Translations under genes and position numbers: made by a program
Assembly: GCA_958419975.1 (NCBI GenBank)
Contig: CATZIG010000022.1
Span: 1-16,495, forward strand
Origin: an uncultured Collinsella sp.
GTDB lineage: Bacteria > Actinomycetota > Coriobacteriia > Coriobacteriales > Coriobacteriaceae
DNA length: 16,495 nt
Reading direction: 5' to 3'
Part shown: in pieces, positions 7,275 to 14,455 of the stretch
How the letters are laid out: the number at the start of each line of letters is the position of its first letter
Position numbering within the stretch: the stretch's first letter is position 1
Notes under the pieces: model-generated
Database searches by the model: none
Seen by the model: only the letters and a program-made list of their open reading frames with translations
What the model was told of the DNA's origin: nothing

Positions 7275-7760
7275 ATGCCATGCGATAGCAAATCTCCGCT
7301 GTCCCGCGAGACCGATGCGCCCGAGACCATCGTCAAGCTGGAATGCGATATCGACGACGCGTCGCCCGAGGTGCTCGCCTACGCCGCCGACCGCCTGCGC
7401 GAGGCCGGTGCGCGCGAGGTGCACTGGCTGCCCCTCTATTGCAAGAAGGGCCGTCCCGGCTGGCAGCTGCAGGTAATCTGTACCCACGAGGATATCGAGC
7501 GCCTACAGACGATTATCTTTTTGGAAACCACGACCAATGGCATCCGCCGCCAGGTTATGGAGCGCGTTTGCCTACCACGCCGCTTTGAGCGCGTAACAAC
7601 GCCATGGGGCGAGGTGTCCGTCAAGGTGGCGACCCTGCCCGACGGTAGTGAGCGTGCGGCGCCCGAGTACGAAGACTGCTCCCGCCTCGCTCGCGAGCAT
7701 AACGTGCCGCTCCAGCGCGTGATGCAGGCGGCACAAGCCGTGGCACTGCGATTTGAGTAA
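7275..7760 (+). CDS. Stand-alone LarC C-terminal domain-like protein
   Basis: The 161-residue protein resembles the C-terminal part (LarC2; old name DUF111) of LarC, the CTP-dependent cyclometallase that inserts nickel into the pincer cofactor of lactate racemase. Matching landmarks are LECDIDDASPEVLAYAADRL, PLYCKKGRPGWQL, FLETTTNGIRR and PEYEDCSRLA, in the family order. The N-terminal LarC1 part is absent, and no larA, larB or larE is in the window. ATG 7275 is chosen because GGAAAGGAG (7257-7265) lies nine bases before it; an in-frame ATG at 7236 lacks such a site. In Lactobacillus larC the two halves are joined by a programmed frameshift; here there is no room for LarC1 upstream. Its function is uncertain. 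Confidence 0.8.
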   Translation: MPCDSKSPLSRETDAPETIVKLECDIDDASPEVLAYAADRLREAGAREVHWLPLYCKKGRPGWQLQVICTHEDIERLQTIIFLETTTNGIRRQVMERVCLPRRFERVTTPWGEVSVKVATLPDGSERAAPEYEDCSRLAREHNVPLQRVMQAAQAVALRFE

Positions 7761-7818
7761 CACGGCCGAGCGACGCGCCGCGCCCGGCCACATCAACCCC
7801 ATCCGAAAGGAACTCCCC

Positions 7819-8367
7819 ATGAAATACCTTATCGCTTCCGACATCCACGGTTCGGCATATTGGACTGAGCGCCTGGTCGCCGCCATCGAGTCCGAGCAGC
7901 CCGACCGCATCGTCCTGCTGGGCGACCTGCTCTATCACGGTCCGCGCAACGACCTGCCGCGCGACTACGCCCCCAAGCGCGTAATCCCGCTGCTCAACGC
8001 CCTGGCCGACCGCATCATCGCCGTCCGCGGCAACTGCGATGCCGAGGTCGACCAGATGGTCCTCGACTTCCCCCTCATGGCCGACTACGCCACGCTGTTC
8101 GACGAGACCGGTCGCGAGCTGTTCCTGACGCACGGCCACGTCTTTGGCGCCGGCATGCACAACAGCGTCGACCACGCGCCCGCGCTGCCCGAGGGCTCCG
8201 CGCTCGTCTACGGCCACACGCACATCAAGGTCAACGAGGCAAGCGCCGCGCACCCGGGCCTGCGGCTCTTCAACCCCGGCAGCGTGAGCATTCCCAAGGA
8301 CGGCTCGCACAGCTACGGCATCTACGAGGGCGGCGCGTTCCGCCACGTGATCATGGAGGAGGACTAA
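7819..8367 (+). CDS. yfcE: YfcE-type metallophosphoesterase
   Basis: Calcineurin-like phosphodiesterase of 182 residues, very close to the 184 of E. coli YfcE. All five metal motifs are present: SDIHG (Asp8, His10), GDLLYHG (Asp36), GNCD (Asn72), THGH (His105, His107) and GHTH (His133, His135). Known relatives hydrolyse phosphodiester model substrates with manganese, and their natural substrate is not settled. ATG 7819 follows AAAGGA at 7806-7811. The gene is 58 bases after the LarC2-like gene and two bases before mazG, so the last two are almost certainly co-transcribed and translationally coupled. Confidence 0.93.
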   Translation: MKYLIASDIHGSAYWTERLVAAIESEQPDRIVLLGDLLYHGPRNDLPRDYAPKRVIPLLNALADRIIAVRGNCDAEVDQMVLDFPLMADYATLFDETGRELFLTHGHVFGAGMHNSVDHAPALPEGSALVYGHTHIKVNEASAAHPGLRLFNPGSVSIPKDGSHSYGIYEGGAFRHVIMEED

Positions 8368-8369
8368 CC

Positions 8370-9230
8370 ATGGCGCAGCACATGGCTCAGCAAAATGCCG
8401 AGGGCTCGCGCGATCTGTCCATGCTGGTGGATGCATCGGCCGAGCTGCAGCATCTGGTGCAGACCATTTGGCGCCTGCGTCAGCCCGACGGCTGCCCGTG
8501 GGACCGCGAACAGACGCATCAGAGCATCGGCAAGAACATGATTGAGGAAGCCTACGAGGCGCTCGATTGCATCGAGGCCGATGATGCCGCGCATCTGCGC
8601 GAGGAGCTGGGCGACGTGCTCATGCAGGTGGTGCTGCATGCGCAGATTGCGGCGGACGCCGGTGAGTTTACGCTGGCCGATGTGGCGCGCGATATCGACG
8701 CCAAGCTCATTCGCCGCCACCCACACGTGTTTGGCGATGCGGACGCCGATAACTCCGACGAGGTGCTCAAGATCTGGGACGAGGTTAAGCTTGCCGAGAA
8801 GGCTGCCAAGGACAAGGCCGTGGCAGCAGGCGAGGCTGCGCCCGAGGGCCTGCTCGACGGCGTGCCCACGCATCTGCCGGCGCTGATGCAGGCGCAGAAG
8901 GTGTCGCGCAAGGCGGCTGCCGTGGGCTTTGAATGGGAGACGGTCCAGGATGTGTGGGACGAGGTAGCAGAGGAGCGTGCCGAGTTTGAGGCCGAGAAGC
9001 CCGGCTCGCCCGAGCGCGAAATGGAGTTTGGCGACCTGCTCTTTGCCCTAGTCAACGTTGCGCGCAAAGAGGGGATTGACGCCGAGAGCGCCCTTCGCGC
9101 CAGCACGGCCAAGTTCCGCCGTCGTTGGGCTGCGATGGAGGCCGCCGTGCACGAGGCGGGCGATGACCTCGCCGCCTGCTCAACCGCTCAACTCAACGAC
9201 CTGTGGGACCAAGCAAAAGCAAGCGAGTGA
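8370..9230 (+). CDS. mazG: Nucleoside triphosphate pyrophosphohydrolase MazG
   Basis: A house-cleaning enzyme that hydrolyses (d)NTPs to NMP and pyrophosphate, removing abnormal nucleotides and in E. coli influencing ppGpp levels. The 286 residues hold both MazG repeats. The first has WRLRQPDGCPWDREQTHQS, then EEAYEALDCIE and EELGDVLMQVVLHAQ. The second has SRKAAAVGFEWE, then EEVRAEFE-like acidic residues and EFGDLLFALVNVAR. A variable Lys/Ala-rich linker (near residues 145-170) joins them. The start is two bases after the yfcE stop, with GAGGAGGA inside yfcE. It ends 39 bases from the stop of the opposing ATPase gene. A small stem (GTAGAG-AGGT-CTCTAC, 9258-9273) lies there but has no U-run. 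Confidence 0.94.
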   Translation: MAQHMAQQNAEGSRDLSMLVDASAELQHLVQTIWRLRQPDGCPWDREQTHQSIGKNMIEEAYEALDCIEADDAAHLREELGDVLMQVVLHAQIAADAGEFTLADVARDIDAKLIRRHPHVFGDADADNSDEVLKIWDEVKLAEKAAKDKAVAAGEAAPEGLLDGVPTHLPALMQAQKVSRKAAAVGFEWETVQDVWDEVAEERAEFEAEKPGSPEREMEFGDLLFALVNVARKEGIDAESALRASTAKFRRRWAAMEAAVHEAGDDLAACSTAQLNDLWDQAKASE

Positions 9231-9269
9231 GGCCTGCGTCTCTCACGGCATCCATTCGTAGAGAGGTCT

Positions 9270-10637
9270 CTACAAGCAAAAAGCCATATACAACGGAAGA
9301 TGTGCCAGCTGCGCTTCGGCATCCCACTCGAGTTGTTTAGGGTGCAACACGTAAGCCATCCCAATCTTCTTGTTAAAGCGCGCGCGGAATCGGTCGAGGG
9401 AGATGGTTCCGTATCTGCGTGGCGACTTAACTTCGACGGGGCTGATGCGCGGCTTTCCGGCGGCATTGACATAGGGTCGGGTAACGAGGAAGTCGATTTC
9501 CATGCGCTCCTCCCCCTCCTTCTTTCCGCTTTGGGAATAAAAGAAGAGCCTGTGTCCATTGGCCTTTAGAGATTGGGCAACGTAGTTTTCGGTAAGCATT
9601 CCTTCGTTCAATCCGATGTCGCCGCGAAGCACGGCCCTGTAAACGTCTTCATCGGTATCGTTGTTGTCAGAGAAGGCAAGCGTTACAAGCAGGCCGGTGT
9701 CTGCCATGTAGCACTTGAGGGCCGTTTGCTCCATGCTGAGTGAAAGGCCCACGCTCGGTTCGCTTGCGGCATAGCAGATATTGGCAATTCGCGCGTCTGC
9801 CAGCCAAAAGAAGGCTTCTTCGTAGGTGCGCATGCGTGCGTTTTTATCAAGTGAGGAAAGCTTGAATCGTTTTTCGTGCCTAGAGAGCTGACCCGGGATG
9901 CCATCGAGTACGGAGACGACTTTGAATTCGTAACCGGTTGCAAAACGAGAGATATCGTTGCGATAGAGCTGAACGATTCGGCGCTTCGAAGCGTCGACGG
10001 GCGCAAAAGCGCGCTGTTCAACATAGATGGATACCGGCTCAGGCATGCCGCCTACAAGCATGTATTCGCGCATAAGGGAGAGCGCTCTGCGATGTAGGGC
10101 ATCGGGGAGCGGCTTCATCTTGTTAAAACTCATGCGAATGAGATCGGCCAGCCCCTTTTCGTCCATGCCCCAAAGAAACTCCTCAAAGTCGAGGGGCTCA
10201 AGTTCCAGAGACTCTTCTTCGGACGGGATGACGATATCTTTAATGTTCTGCTTGATGCTGAGCAGGGATCCAGTTTCGATGTAGTCGTAACGTCCGTCTG
10301 CAACGAGATACTTGATGAGTCCGCGTGCTTGCGGGTACATCTGGACCTCGTCAAAGACGATAAGCGTCTCATGTTCATAGAGTTTGACGTTATAGAAAAC
10401 CGAGAGATAGAGGAAGAGCGAGTCGAAGTCAGTGCGATAGTCCTCAAAATATTGCTTAACTTCGGCAGGTGCTTGAAAGAAATCAATGACAAGGCAGGAT
10501 TTGTATTCGGTTTCTCCAAACGTGCGGACAAGCGTGCTCTTGCCGACGCGGCGGGCTCCTTCAATAAGAAGTGCTGTTTTACCAGCGCTTTCATGCTTCC
10601 ATTTTAGTAGTTTGTCATAGGCTTTTCGTTTAAGCAT
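9270..10637 (-). CDS. AAA ATPase with DUF4143 C-terminal domain
   Basis: A 455-residue protein of the AAA_14/DUF4143 class. The Walker A motif is GARRVGKST (27-35, Lys33), Walker B is LIVFDEVQ (Asp96, Glu97), and ETGSLLS near 121 is a sensor-like segment. The C-terminus has a PD-(D/E)xK-like pattern, MEIDFLV (Glu380, Asp382) and PVEVKS (Glu402, Lys404), recalling nuclease folds. The start at 10637 follows GAGG on this strand; an in-frame ATG at 10685 would include part of the repeat array and has no clear ribosome site. Codons are visibly AT-richer than in all neighbours, suggesting horizontal gain. The family is common and patchily distributed, and its cellular role is unknown. The 19-bp repeats just upstream may control it. 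Confidence 0.9.
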   Translation of the reverse strand: MLKRKAYDKLLKWKHESAGKTALLIEGARRVGKSTLVRTFGETEYKSCLVIDFFQAPAEVKQYFEDYRTDFDSLFLYLSVFYNVKLYEHETLIVFDEVQMYPQARGLIKYLVADGRYDYIETGSLLSIKQNIKDIVIPSEEESLELEPLDFEEFLWGMDEKGLADLIRMSFNKMKPLPDALHRRALSLMREYMLVGGMPEPVSIYVEQRAFAPVDASKRRIVQLYRNDISRFATGYEFKVVSVLDGIPGQLSRHEKRFKLSSLDKNARMRTYEEAFFWLADARIANICYAASEPSVGLSLSMEQTALKCYMADTGLLVTLAFSDNNDTDEDVYRAVLRGDIGLNEGMLTENYVAQSLKANGHRLFFYSQSGKKEGEERMEIDFLVTRPYVNAAGKPRISPVEVKSPRRYGTISLDRFRARFNKKIGMAYVLHPKQLEWDAEAQLAHLPLYMAFCL

Positions 10638-10647
10638 GGCTACCTCG

Positions 10648-10740
10648 TGCACGATATCCAGAACTTTTATAACCTGATTATGCACGATATCCAGAACTTC
10701 AGACCCTTAAAATTGCACGATATCCAGAACTTTGCACGAT
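10648..10740. repeat. Iteron-like array: three 19-bp direct repeats plus a partial fourth
   Basis: TGCACGATATCCAGAACTT occurs identically at 10648-10666, 10681-10699 and 10714-10732. A fourth copy begins at 10733 but stops after eight bases (TGCACGAT, to 10740). The first three start exactly 33 bases apart, close to three helical turns, with two unrelated 14-base spacers. The array begins ten bases upstream of the ATPase start codon and touches its ribosome site. Read with the gene the unit is AAGTTCTGGATATCGTGCA, with a GATATC palindrome near its middle. The layout suggests an operator or iteron bound on one face of the DNA, or a repeated leader-RNA motif. Confidence 0.9.
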
Positions 10741-10810
10741 GTAAAAGCACATTACTGGCTCTTTCATTCGCAAGCCAGGTAAAGACGGTATGCCGATAGA
10801 AGAATTTAAT

Positions 10811-10820
10811 GGGGGGGGGG
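10811..10820 (+). repeat. G10 homopolymer tract
   Basis: Ten consecutive G residues lie in the AT-rich gap between the divergent ATPase and enolase genes. This gap (10638-11017) has no convincing gene; short open frames in it are unconvincing. Such a tract is prone to slippage and might alter promoter spacing for one of the flanking genes. It could also be a sequencing error in length. It lies 173 bases upstream of the ATPase start and about 200 bases before enolase. Confidence 0.9.
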
Positions 10821-10896
10821 TGACCTCTAGAGATGAATGCTCGGTGCAAAAATAAGCGCCTCAAAGAATGATTTCTCCAATTCATATGTATCCCTC

Positions 10897-10941
10897 GGCT
10901 AACTTAGGGCATAATGCAAAAAGTGCGACAAGGCTAACTTA
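10897..10941 (+). promoter_or_regulatory. Possible enolase promoter region with a repeated GGCTAACTTA
   Basis: The ten-base word GGCTAACTTA occurs at 10897-10906 and again at 10932-10941, 35 bases apart. Between them lies CATAAT (10910-10915), a possible -10 box about 100 bases before the enolase start. No good -35 is seen. The repeated word could be a paired operator. It resembles half of a DtxR/IdeR box, but the other half is not there. Confidence 0.35.
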
Positions 10942-11017
10942 TGAACCTGCGCGCCGCTGCAGCGTGCAAGCCGCGTCGCCAAGCATTCAACCCGTTTCCA
11001 AGTGAGAGGGAGACAAC

Positions 11018-12307
11018 ATGAGCGATATTTTGGACGTCTACGGTCGTGAGGTGCTCGACAGCCGCGGCAACCCTACCGTCGAGGTCGAGGTCGTGCTCGA
11101 GGACGGCAGCTTCGGTCGCGCGATGGTGCCTTCGGGCGCTTCGACCGGTGCTTTCGAAGCTTGCGAGCTGCGCGACGGCGACAAGGGTCGCTACCTGGGC
11201 AAGGGCGTTTCGCAGGCCGTCGAGCACGTCAACAACGAGTGCGCCGATGCCGTCGTGGGTCTCGATGCCTTCGACCAGCGCGCCGTCGATGCCGCGCTGA
11301 TTGCCGCCGACGGTACGCCCAACAAGACCAAGCTCGGCGCCAACGCCATTCTGGGTGTGTCGCTGGCCGTTGCCCGCGCTGCGGCAGAGTCGGCGGGCCT
11401 GTCGCTGTACCAGTACCTGGGCGGCGTCAACGCCCACCTGCTGCCCACGCCCATGATGAATATCCTCAACGGTGGCGTGCATGCCGACAACAACGTTGAC
11501 TTCCAGGAGTTTATGATTATGCCCGTGGGTGCTCCGAGCTTTGCCGAGGGCCTGCGCTGGTGCGCCGAGGTCTACCACACCCTCAAGGGCGTGCTGCACG
11601 AGGCCGGCCTTGGCGGCGGCGTGGGCGACGAGGGTGGCTTTGCGCCCAATCTCAAGACCAATGCCGAGTCGTTCGAGTACATTACCAAGGCCGTCGAGAA
11701 GGCTGGCTTTAAGCCCGGCGTCGACTTCATGTACGCCATGGATCCGGCATCGACCGAGTTCTACAACGCCGAGACCAGCATGTACGAGCTCAAGGGCGAG
11801 GGCGTTGAGTACACGAGCGCTCAGATGGTCGATTACTGGGAGAAGCTCGTCGACACCTATCCCATCATCTCCATCGAGGATGGCATGGCAGAGGAGGACT
11901 GGGACGGCTGGGTCGAGCTCACCCGCCGCATTGGCAACAAGGTGCAGCTCGTTGGCGACGACCTGTTCGTCACCAACACCGAGCGCCTTAAGAAGGGCAT
12001 CGAGCTGGGCGCCGCCAACGCGATTCTGGTCAAGGTCAACCAGATCGGCACGCTCACCGAGTCGCTCGAGGCCATCGAGACTGCCAAGGAGGCCGGCTAC
12101 GCTTGCATCGTGAGCCACCGTTCCGGCGAGACCGAGGACTCCACCATCGCTGACCTGGTCGTGGGTGTGAACGCCGGCCAGATCAAGTCGGGCGCCCCGT
12201 GCCGCAGCGACCGTATTGCCAAGTACAACCAGCTCATCCGCATCGAGGACGAGCTCGAGGGCAGCGCGCGCTACGCCGGCAAGTCTGCGTTCTACAACAT
12301 TCGCTAG
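11018..12307 (+). CDS. eno: Enolase (phosphopyruvate hydratase)
   Basis: Glycolytic enzyme converting 2-phosphoglycerate to phosphoenolpyruvate, with magnesium in the active site; also part of the RNA degradosome in some bacteria. The 429 residues are full length. Key residues are Ser42 in GASTG, His155 in NGGVHADNN, Glu164, Glu205 in GDEGGFAP, the metal ligands Asp242, Glu287 and Asp314, the catalytic base Lys339 in LVKVNQIGT, and His367-Arg-Ser in SHRSGETEDS. The start ATG 11018 follows GAGAGGGAGA. It probably has its own promoter and is closed by a strong hairpin terminator at 12380-12411. Codon use is strongly biased to preferred C-ending codons, as expected for a highly expressed gene. 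Confidence 0.98.
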   Translation: MSDILDVYGREVLDSRGNPTVEVEVVLEDGSFGRAMVPSGASTGAFEACELRDGDKGRYLGKGVSQAVEHVNNECADAVVGLDAFDQRAVDAALIAADGTPNKTKLGANAILGVSLAVARAAAESAGLSLYQYLGGVNAHLLPTPMMNILNGGVHADNNVDFQEFMIMPVGAPSFAEGLRWCAEVYHTLKGVLHEAGLGGGVGDEGGFAPNLKTNAESFEYITKAVEKAGFKPGVDFMYAMDPASTEFYNAETSMYELKGEGVEYTSAQMVDYWEKLVDTYPIISIEDGMAEEDWDGWVELTRRIGNKVQLVGDDLFVTNTERLKKGIELGAANAILVKVNQIGTLTESLEAIETAKEAGYACIVSHRSGETEDSTIADLVVGVNAGQIKSGAPCRSDRIAKYNQLIRIEDELEGSARYAGKSAFYNIR

Positions 12308-12379
12308 GCAGCGGCGTGTGCGGGGGCGGGGCTGACTCGGATTCGCCTCGCTTCCGCCGGGCACTGTTGAGCACCATTG

Positions 12380-12411
12380 GGCGCTGGGCCATACGGCTCA
12401 GCGCCTTTTTT
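12380..12411 (+). terminator. Intrinsic terminator after enolase
   Basis: An 11-bp stem (GGCGCTGGGCC with GGCTCAGCGCC, one G-U pair) has a four-base loop ATAC and is followed by six T residues. This is a textbook rho-independent terminator. It should separate enolase from the division-protein gene downstream. Confidence 0.92.
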
Positions 12412-12450
12412 ATGTCGAGCGAAGGCTGGCGAAGGCGGTGCGGGCGCTCG

Positions 12451-12459
12451 TGCTATAAC
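12451..12459 (+). promoter_or_regulatory. Possible extended -10 promoter for the division gene
   Basis: TGCTATAAC has the TGn extension plus TATAAC and sits about 43 bases before the ATG at 12503, downstream of the enolase terminator. The region that would hold the -35 box is not a good match, which extended -10 promoters can tolerate. Confidence 0.45.
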
Positions 12460-12502
12460 TAAAGGACTTAGCGCAAACAAACCTCAACCGCACAAGGCGC
12501 AC

Positions 12503-13264
12503 ATGGATCAGATTTACGACAACAGGTATTATTCCGCCGGTTCGCGCGAGCCGTCGCCTCGCCGCACGGGTACCGCGCAGCTCGGCGGGGCCGACTACGC
12601 CGGCGTCGATCGCCGTGCGCAACGTCCGGCAAGTGTCCCACACCCCCGTGCTCAAATGAATATGCCGACGGAGCGCCCGCCACGTTCAGCGCGCCCGACG
12701 CATGCTCAGCGTCCCTCGGCTCAAACGCATGAAAAGTCGACCAGGCCCTCGAGCCGTCTTTCCGGTTCGGACTTTATGCGCTACGCCAACGACAACGCGG
12801 TGGTCAAGGCAATCTACGACTTTACCCATGGATCCCAGCGCGGGCTGTTTGTTGGCATTGTCGTCGTCCTGGTGCTCGTGAGCCTGTACTTTCCCGTGCG
12901 CGACCTCTACGTTGCCAAACGCTCGAGCGATATCTTGGCCAAGCAGGTCGAGATTCGCCAGCAGTACAACGACGAGCTGCAGAAAAGCGTCGACAAACTG
13001 CTCTCGGAGGAGGGCATTAAGGACGCGGCGACCGAGGACCTGGGCCTGGTGATGCCCGGCGAGACCAAGATTGACGTGCTGGGCCTGGACGACGATTCGG
13101 ACTCGTCGTCGAGCAAAAAGTCCTCGAACGCCAAGAAGGCCAGCGAAGTCGCCAAAGAGATCGAAGAGGTCGGCAAGGACGCGCCGTGGTACATCCAGAC
13201 GCTCGATATGCTGTTTGGATTTAACGGCGTCGAGGGCCAGACGGTCGTGTCCAACGGCAAATAG
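12503..13264 (+). CDS. DivIC/FtsB-like septum formation initiator
   Basis: A single-pass membrane protein of 253 residues of the FtsB/DivIC type, expected in the divisome. The N-terminal 110 residues are basic and rich in Arg, Pro and Ser, so probably disordered and cytosolic. One membrane segment follows (about 114-133, GLFVGIVVVLVLVSLYF), then a helical coiled-coil-like stretch (KRSSDILAKQVEIRQQYNDE). Next comes the family's ATEDLGLVMPGE segment, then a Ser/Lys-rich tail. The start ATG 12503 has only a weak AAGG upstream; the frame is open earlier but crosses the enolase terminator. The position between eno and a ppx-like gene is where Gram-positive and actinobacterial genomes usually carry divIC/ftsB. 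I leave the symbol blank because FtsB, FtsL and DivIC are hard to tell apart by eye. Confidence 0.85.
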   Translation: MDQIYDNRYYSAGSREPSPRRTGTAQLGGADYAGVDRRAQRPASVPHPRAQMNMPTERPPRSARPTHAQRPSAQTHEKSTRPSSRLSGSDFMRYANDNAVVKAIYDFTHGSQRGLFVGIVVVLVLVSLYFPVRDLYVAKRSSDILAKQVEIRQQYNDELQKSVDKLLSEEGIKDAATEDLGLVMPGETKIDVLGLDDDSDSSSSKKSSNAKKASEVAKEIEEVGKDAPWYIQTLDMLFGFNGVEGQTVVSNGK

Positions 13265-13284
13265 CGCCCGGAGGGGAGCCTGCA

Positions 13285-14289
13285 ATGACGCATTGCGACA
13301 AACGATATAAGGTGGCGGCGATTGACCTGGGAACGGTGTCGTCGCGACTGGTGTTGGCCCAGGTCGAGGGCGGGGCGATCGTGGAATCGTCCAAGCATAC
13401 CGAGATTACCGACTTGGGCGAGGGTGTGGACGCGACGGGGTGCTTTTGCGAGGCGGCCGTTGAACGCGTGCTCGCCGCATGCCGAATGTTTGTGGACGAG
13501 GCCCGTGCCTTTGGGGCCGCGTGCATCTGCACCACATGCACGAGCGCCGCGCGCGATGCGTCCAATGCCGCGCTGCTGCTGGACGGCCTGCGCGATCTGG
13601 GGCTTGAGCCACAGGTGATTCCGGGCGAGGTCGAGGCACGCCTGACGTTTTTTGGCGTGGCGCACGACTTTGCTGGCGAGCGCATCATTGTTGCCGATTC
13701 GGGCGGCGGATCCACGGAGCTCGCGACGGGCGTCTATGCGCCGGAGCGTGGGGTCTTTGCGCTGGAGGGCACGCGTTCGCTGGACATCGGTTGTCGCCGC
13801 GTGACGGAGCGGTTCTTCTCGGCGCTGCCGCCTGCGGACGGCGAGCTTGCTGCCGCTGCCGCGTGGGCAGGTGAGCAGTTCGCCGCCTATTTTGAAGGCC
13901 TGCCCAGCGACTTTGAGCGCGCCGAACGCCTGGTCGCCGTGGGCGGCACCGTCACCACGCTCGTGGCGCTCGTTCATAAGCTGGAACCGTACGATTCGAG
14001 CTTTGTGCACCTGCGCGAGCTTTCGCTGGATCAGGTTTCGGCCGCTATCGAGCGCATGTCTGTGTTGGATGCGGACGGCATCGCCGCTCTACCGGGTGTA
14101 CAGCCCAAACGCGCGGGCGTGATCTTGGCGGGCGCCGTGGTGATCCGCGAGCTCATGCGAGCCGGCGGCTACAAGACGCTCACTGTAAGCGAGAACAGCC
14201 TACTCGCCGGCATGGCCGCCACCATCAACGAGGTTCTCGACGGTGCGACCCCCACCATCGCCTGGACCCCGAGCCTGAGCGCCCTTTAA
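13285..14289 (+). CDS. Ppx/GppA family phosphatase
   Basis: An ASKHA-fold enzyme of 334 residues, the short form (domains I and II only) found in actinobacteria. Family members degrade inorganic polyphosphate or the alarmone pppGpp. Motifs are AAIDLGTVSSRLV (phosphate 1 loop), ADSGGGSTELATG (phosphate 2, with the catalytic Glu usually near residue 115 in EVEARLTF), VGGTVTTLVAL and the C-terminal SENSLLAGMA. ATG 13285 follows GGAGGGGAG, and the gene lies 20 bases after the division gene, so they share a transcript. Which of the two substrates it prefers cannot be told here. Confidence 0.92.
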   Translation: MTHCDKRYKVAAIDLGTVSSRLVLAQVEGGAIVESSKHTEITDLGEGVDATGCFCEAAVERVLAACRMFVDEARAFGAACICTTCTSAARDASNAALLLDGLRDLGLEPQVIPGEVEARLTFFGVAHDFAGERIIVADSGGGSTELATGVYAPERGVFALEGTRSLDIGCRRVTERFFSALPPADGELAAAAAWAGEQFAAYFEGLPSDFERAERLVAVGGTVTTLVALVHKLEPYDSSFVHLRELSLDQVSAAIERMSVLDADGIAALPGVQPKRAGVILAGAVVIRELMRAGGYKTLTVSENSLLAGMAATINEVLDGATPTIAWTPSLSAL

Positions 14290-14303
14290 CCGTCTCCCTC
14301 TGA

Positions 14304-14368
14304 GTTGCGGTGAAATAGTTCCTAAATGGGCTGGTAGCCTGCCAAAACAGGAACTATCCCACCGCAAC
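14304..14368. repeat. Imperfect 20-bp inverted repeat after ppx
   Basis: Arms at 14304-14323 and 14349-14368 match as inverted repeats at 18 of 20 positions, with a 25-base loop. The loop carries CCTGCCAAAA (14338-14347), a ten-base word also found at the tip of the hisB-hisH inverted repeat. It starts 14 bases after the ppx stop. There is no U-run, so it may be a dispersed 3'-end element and not a terminator. Confidence 0.75.
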
Positions 14369-14388
14369 ATAGAGCCCCACCGGCGCCC

Positions 14389-14427
14389 AAAAGAAACGAG
14401 CCCGCATCTCTGGAGGAAGCGGGCACG
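14389..14427 (-). terminator. Second copy of the tRNA-Leu terminator hairpin
   Basis: CGAGCCCGC (14397-14405) pairs with GCGGGCACG (14419-14427) with one mismatch, followed on the - strand by TTTCTTTT. It is a diverged duplicate of the hairpin at 14574-14613, about 185 bases away, and it lies behind the tRNA 3'-end remnant at 14438. Confidence 0.65.
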
Positions 14428-14437
14428 AAAAGCCAAA

Positions 14438-14455
14438 TGGTAGGGGCGGTGGGAC
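14438..14455 (-). pseudogene. Orphan tRNA-Leu 3' end (18 bases)
   Basis: TGGTAGGGGCGGTGGGAC is identical to the last 18 bases of the intact tRNA-Leu gene at 14624-14641 (reverse strand: T-arm end, acceptor strand and CCA). The rest of a tRNA is not present: the sequence departs at 14456. It may be a decayed second tRNA gene or an attachment-site-like duplication left by an element that once integrated at the tRNA 3' end. Confidence 0.75.

Noticed and set aside
10648..10740. Short CRISPR-like array
   Set aside because: The repeats are only 19 bases, the spacers 14 bases, there are just three full units, and no cas gene is present.
10667..10885. Small - strand frame with a repeated KFWISC peptide
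   Set aside because: The peptide repeat is just the translated 19-bp DNA repeat and the frame runs through the G10 tract.
10888..10941. DtxR/IdeR iron-box before enolase
   Set aside because: Only the half-site-like GGCTAACTTA is present; the symmetric left half does not match at either copy.
10934..12364. 476-residue reading frame on the - strand
   Set aside because: It is the antisense shadow of enolase and crosses its upstream region; no recognisable protein features.
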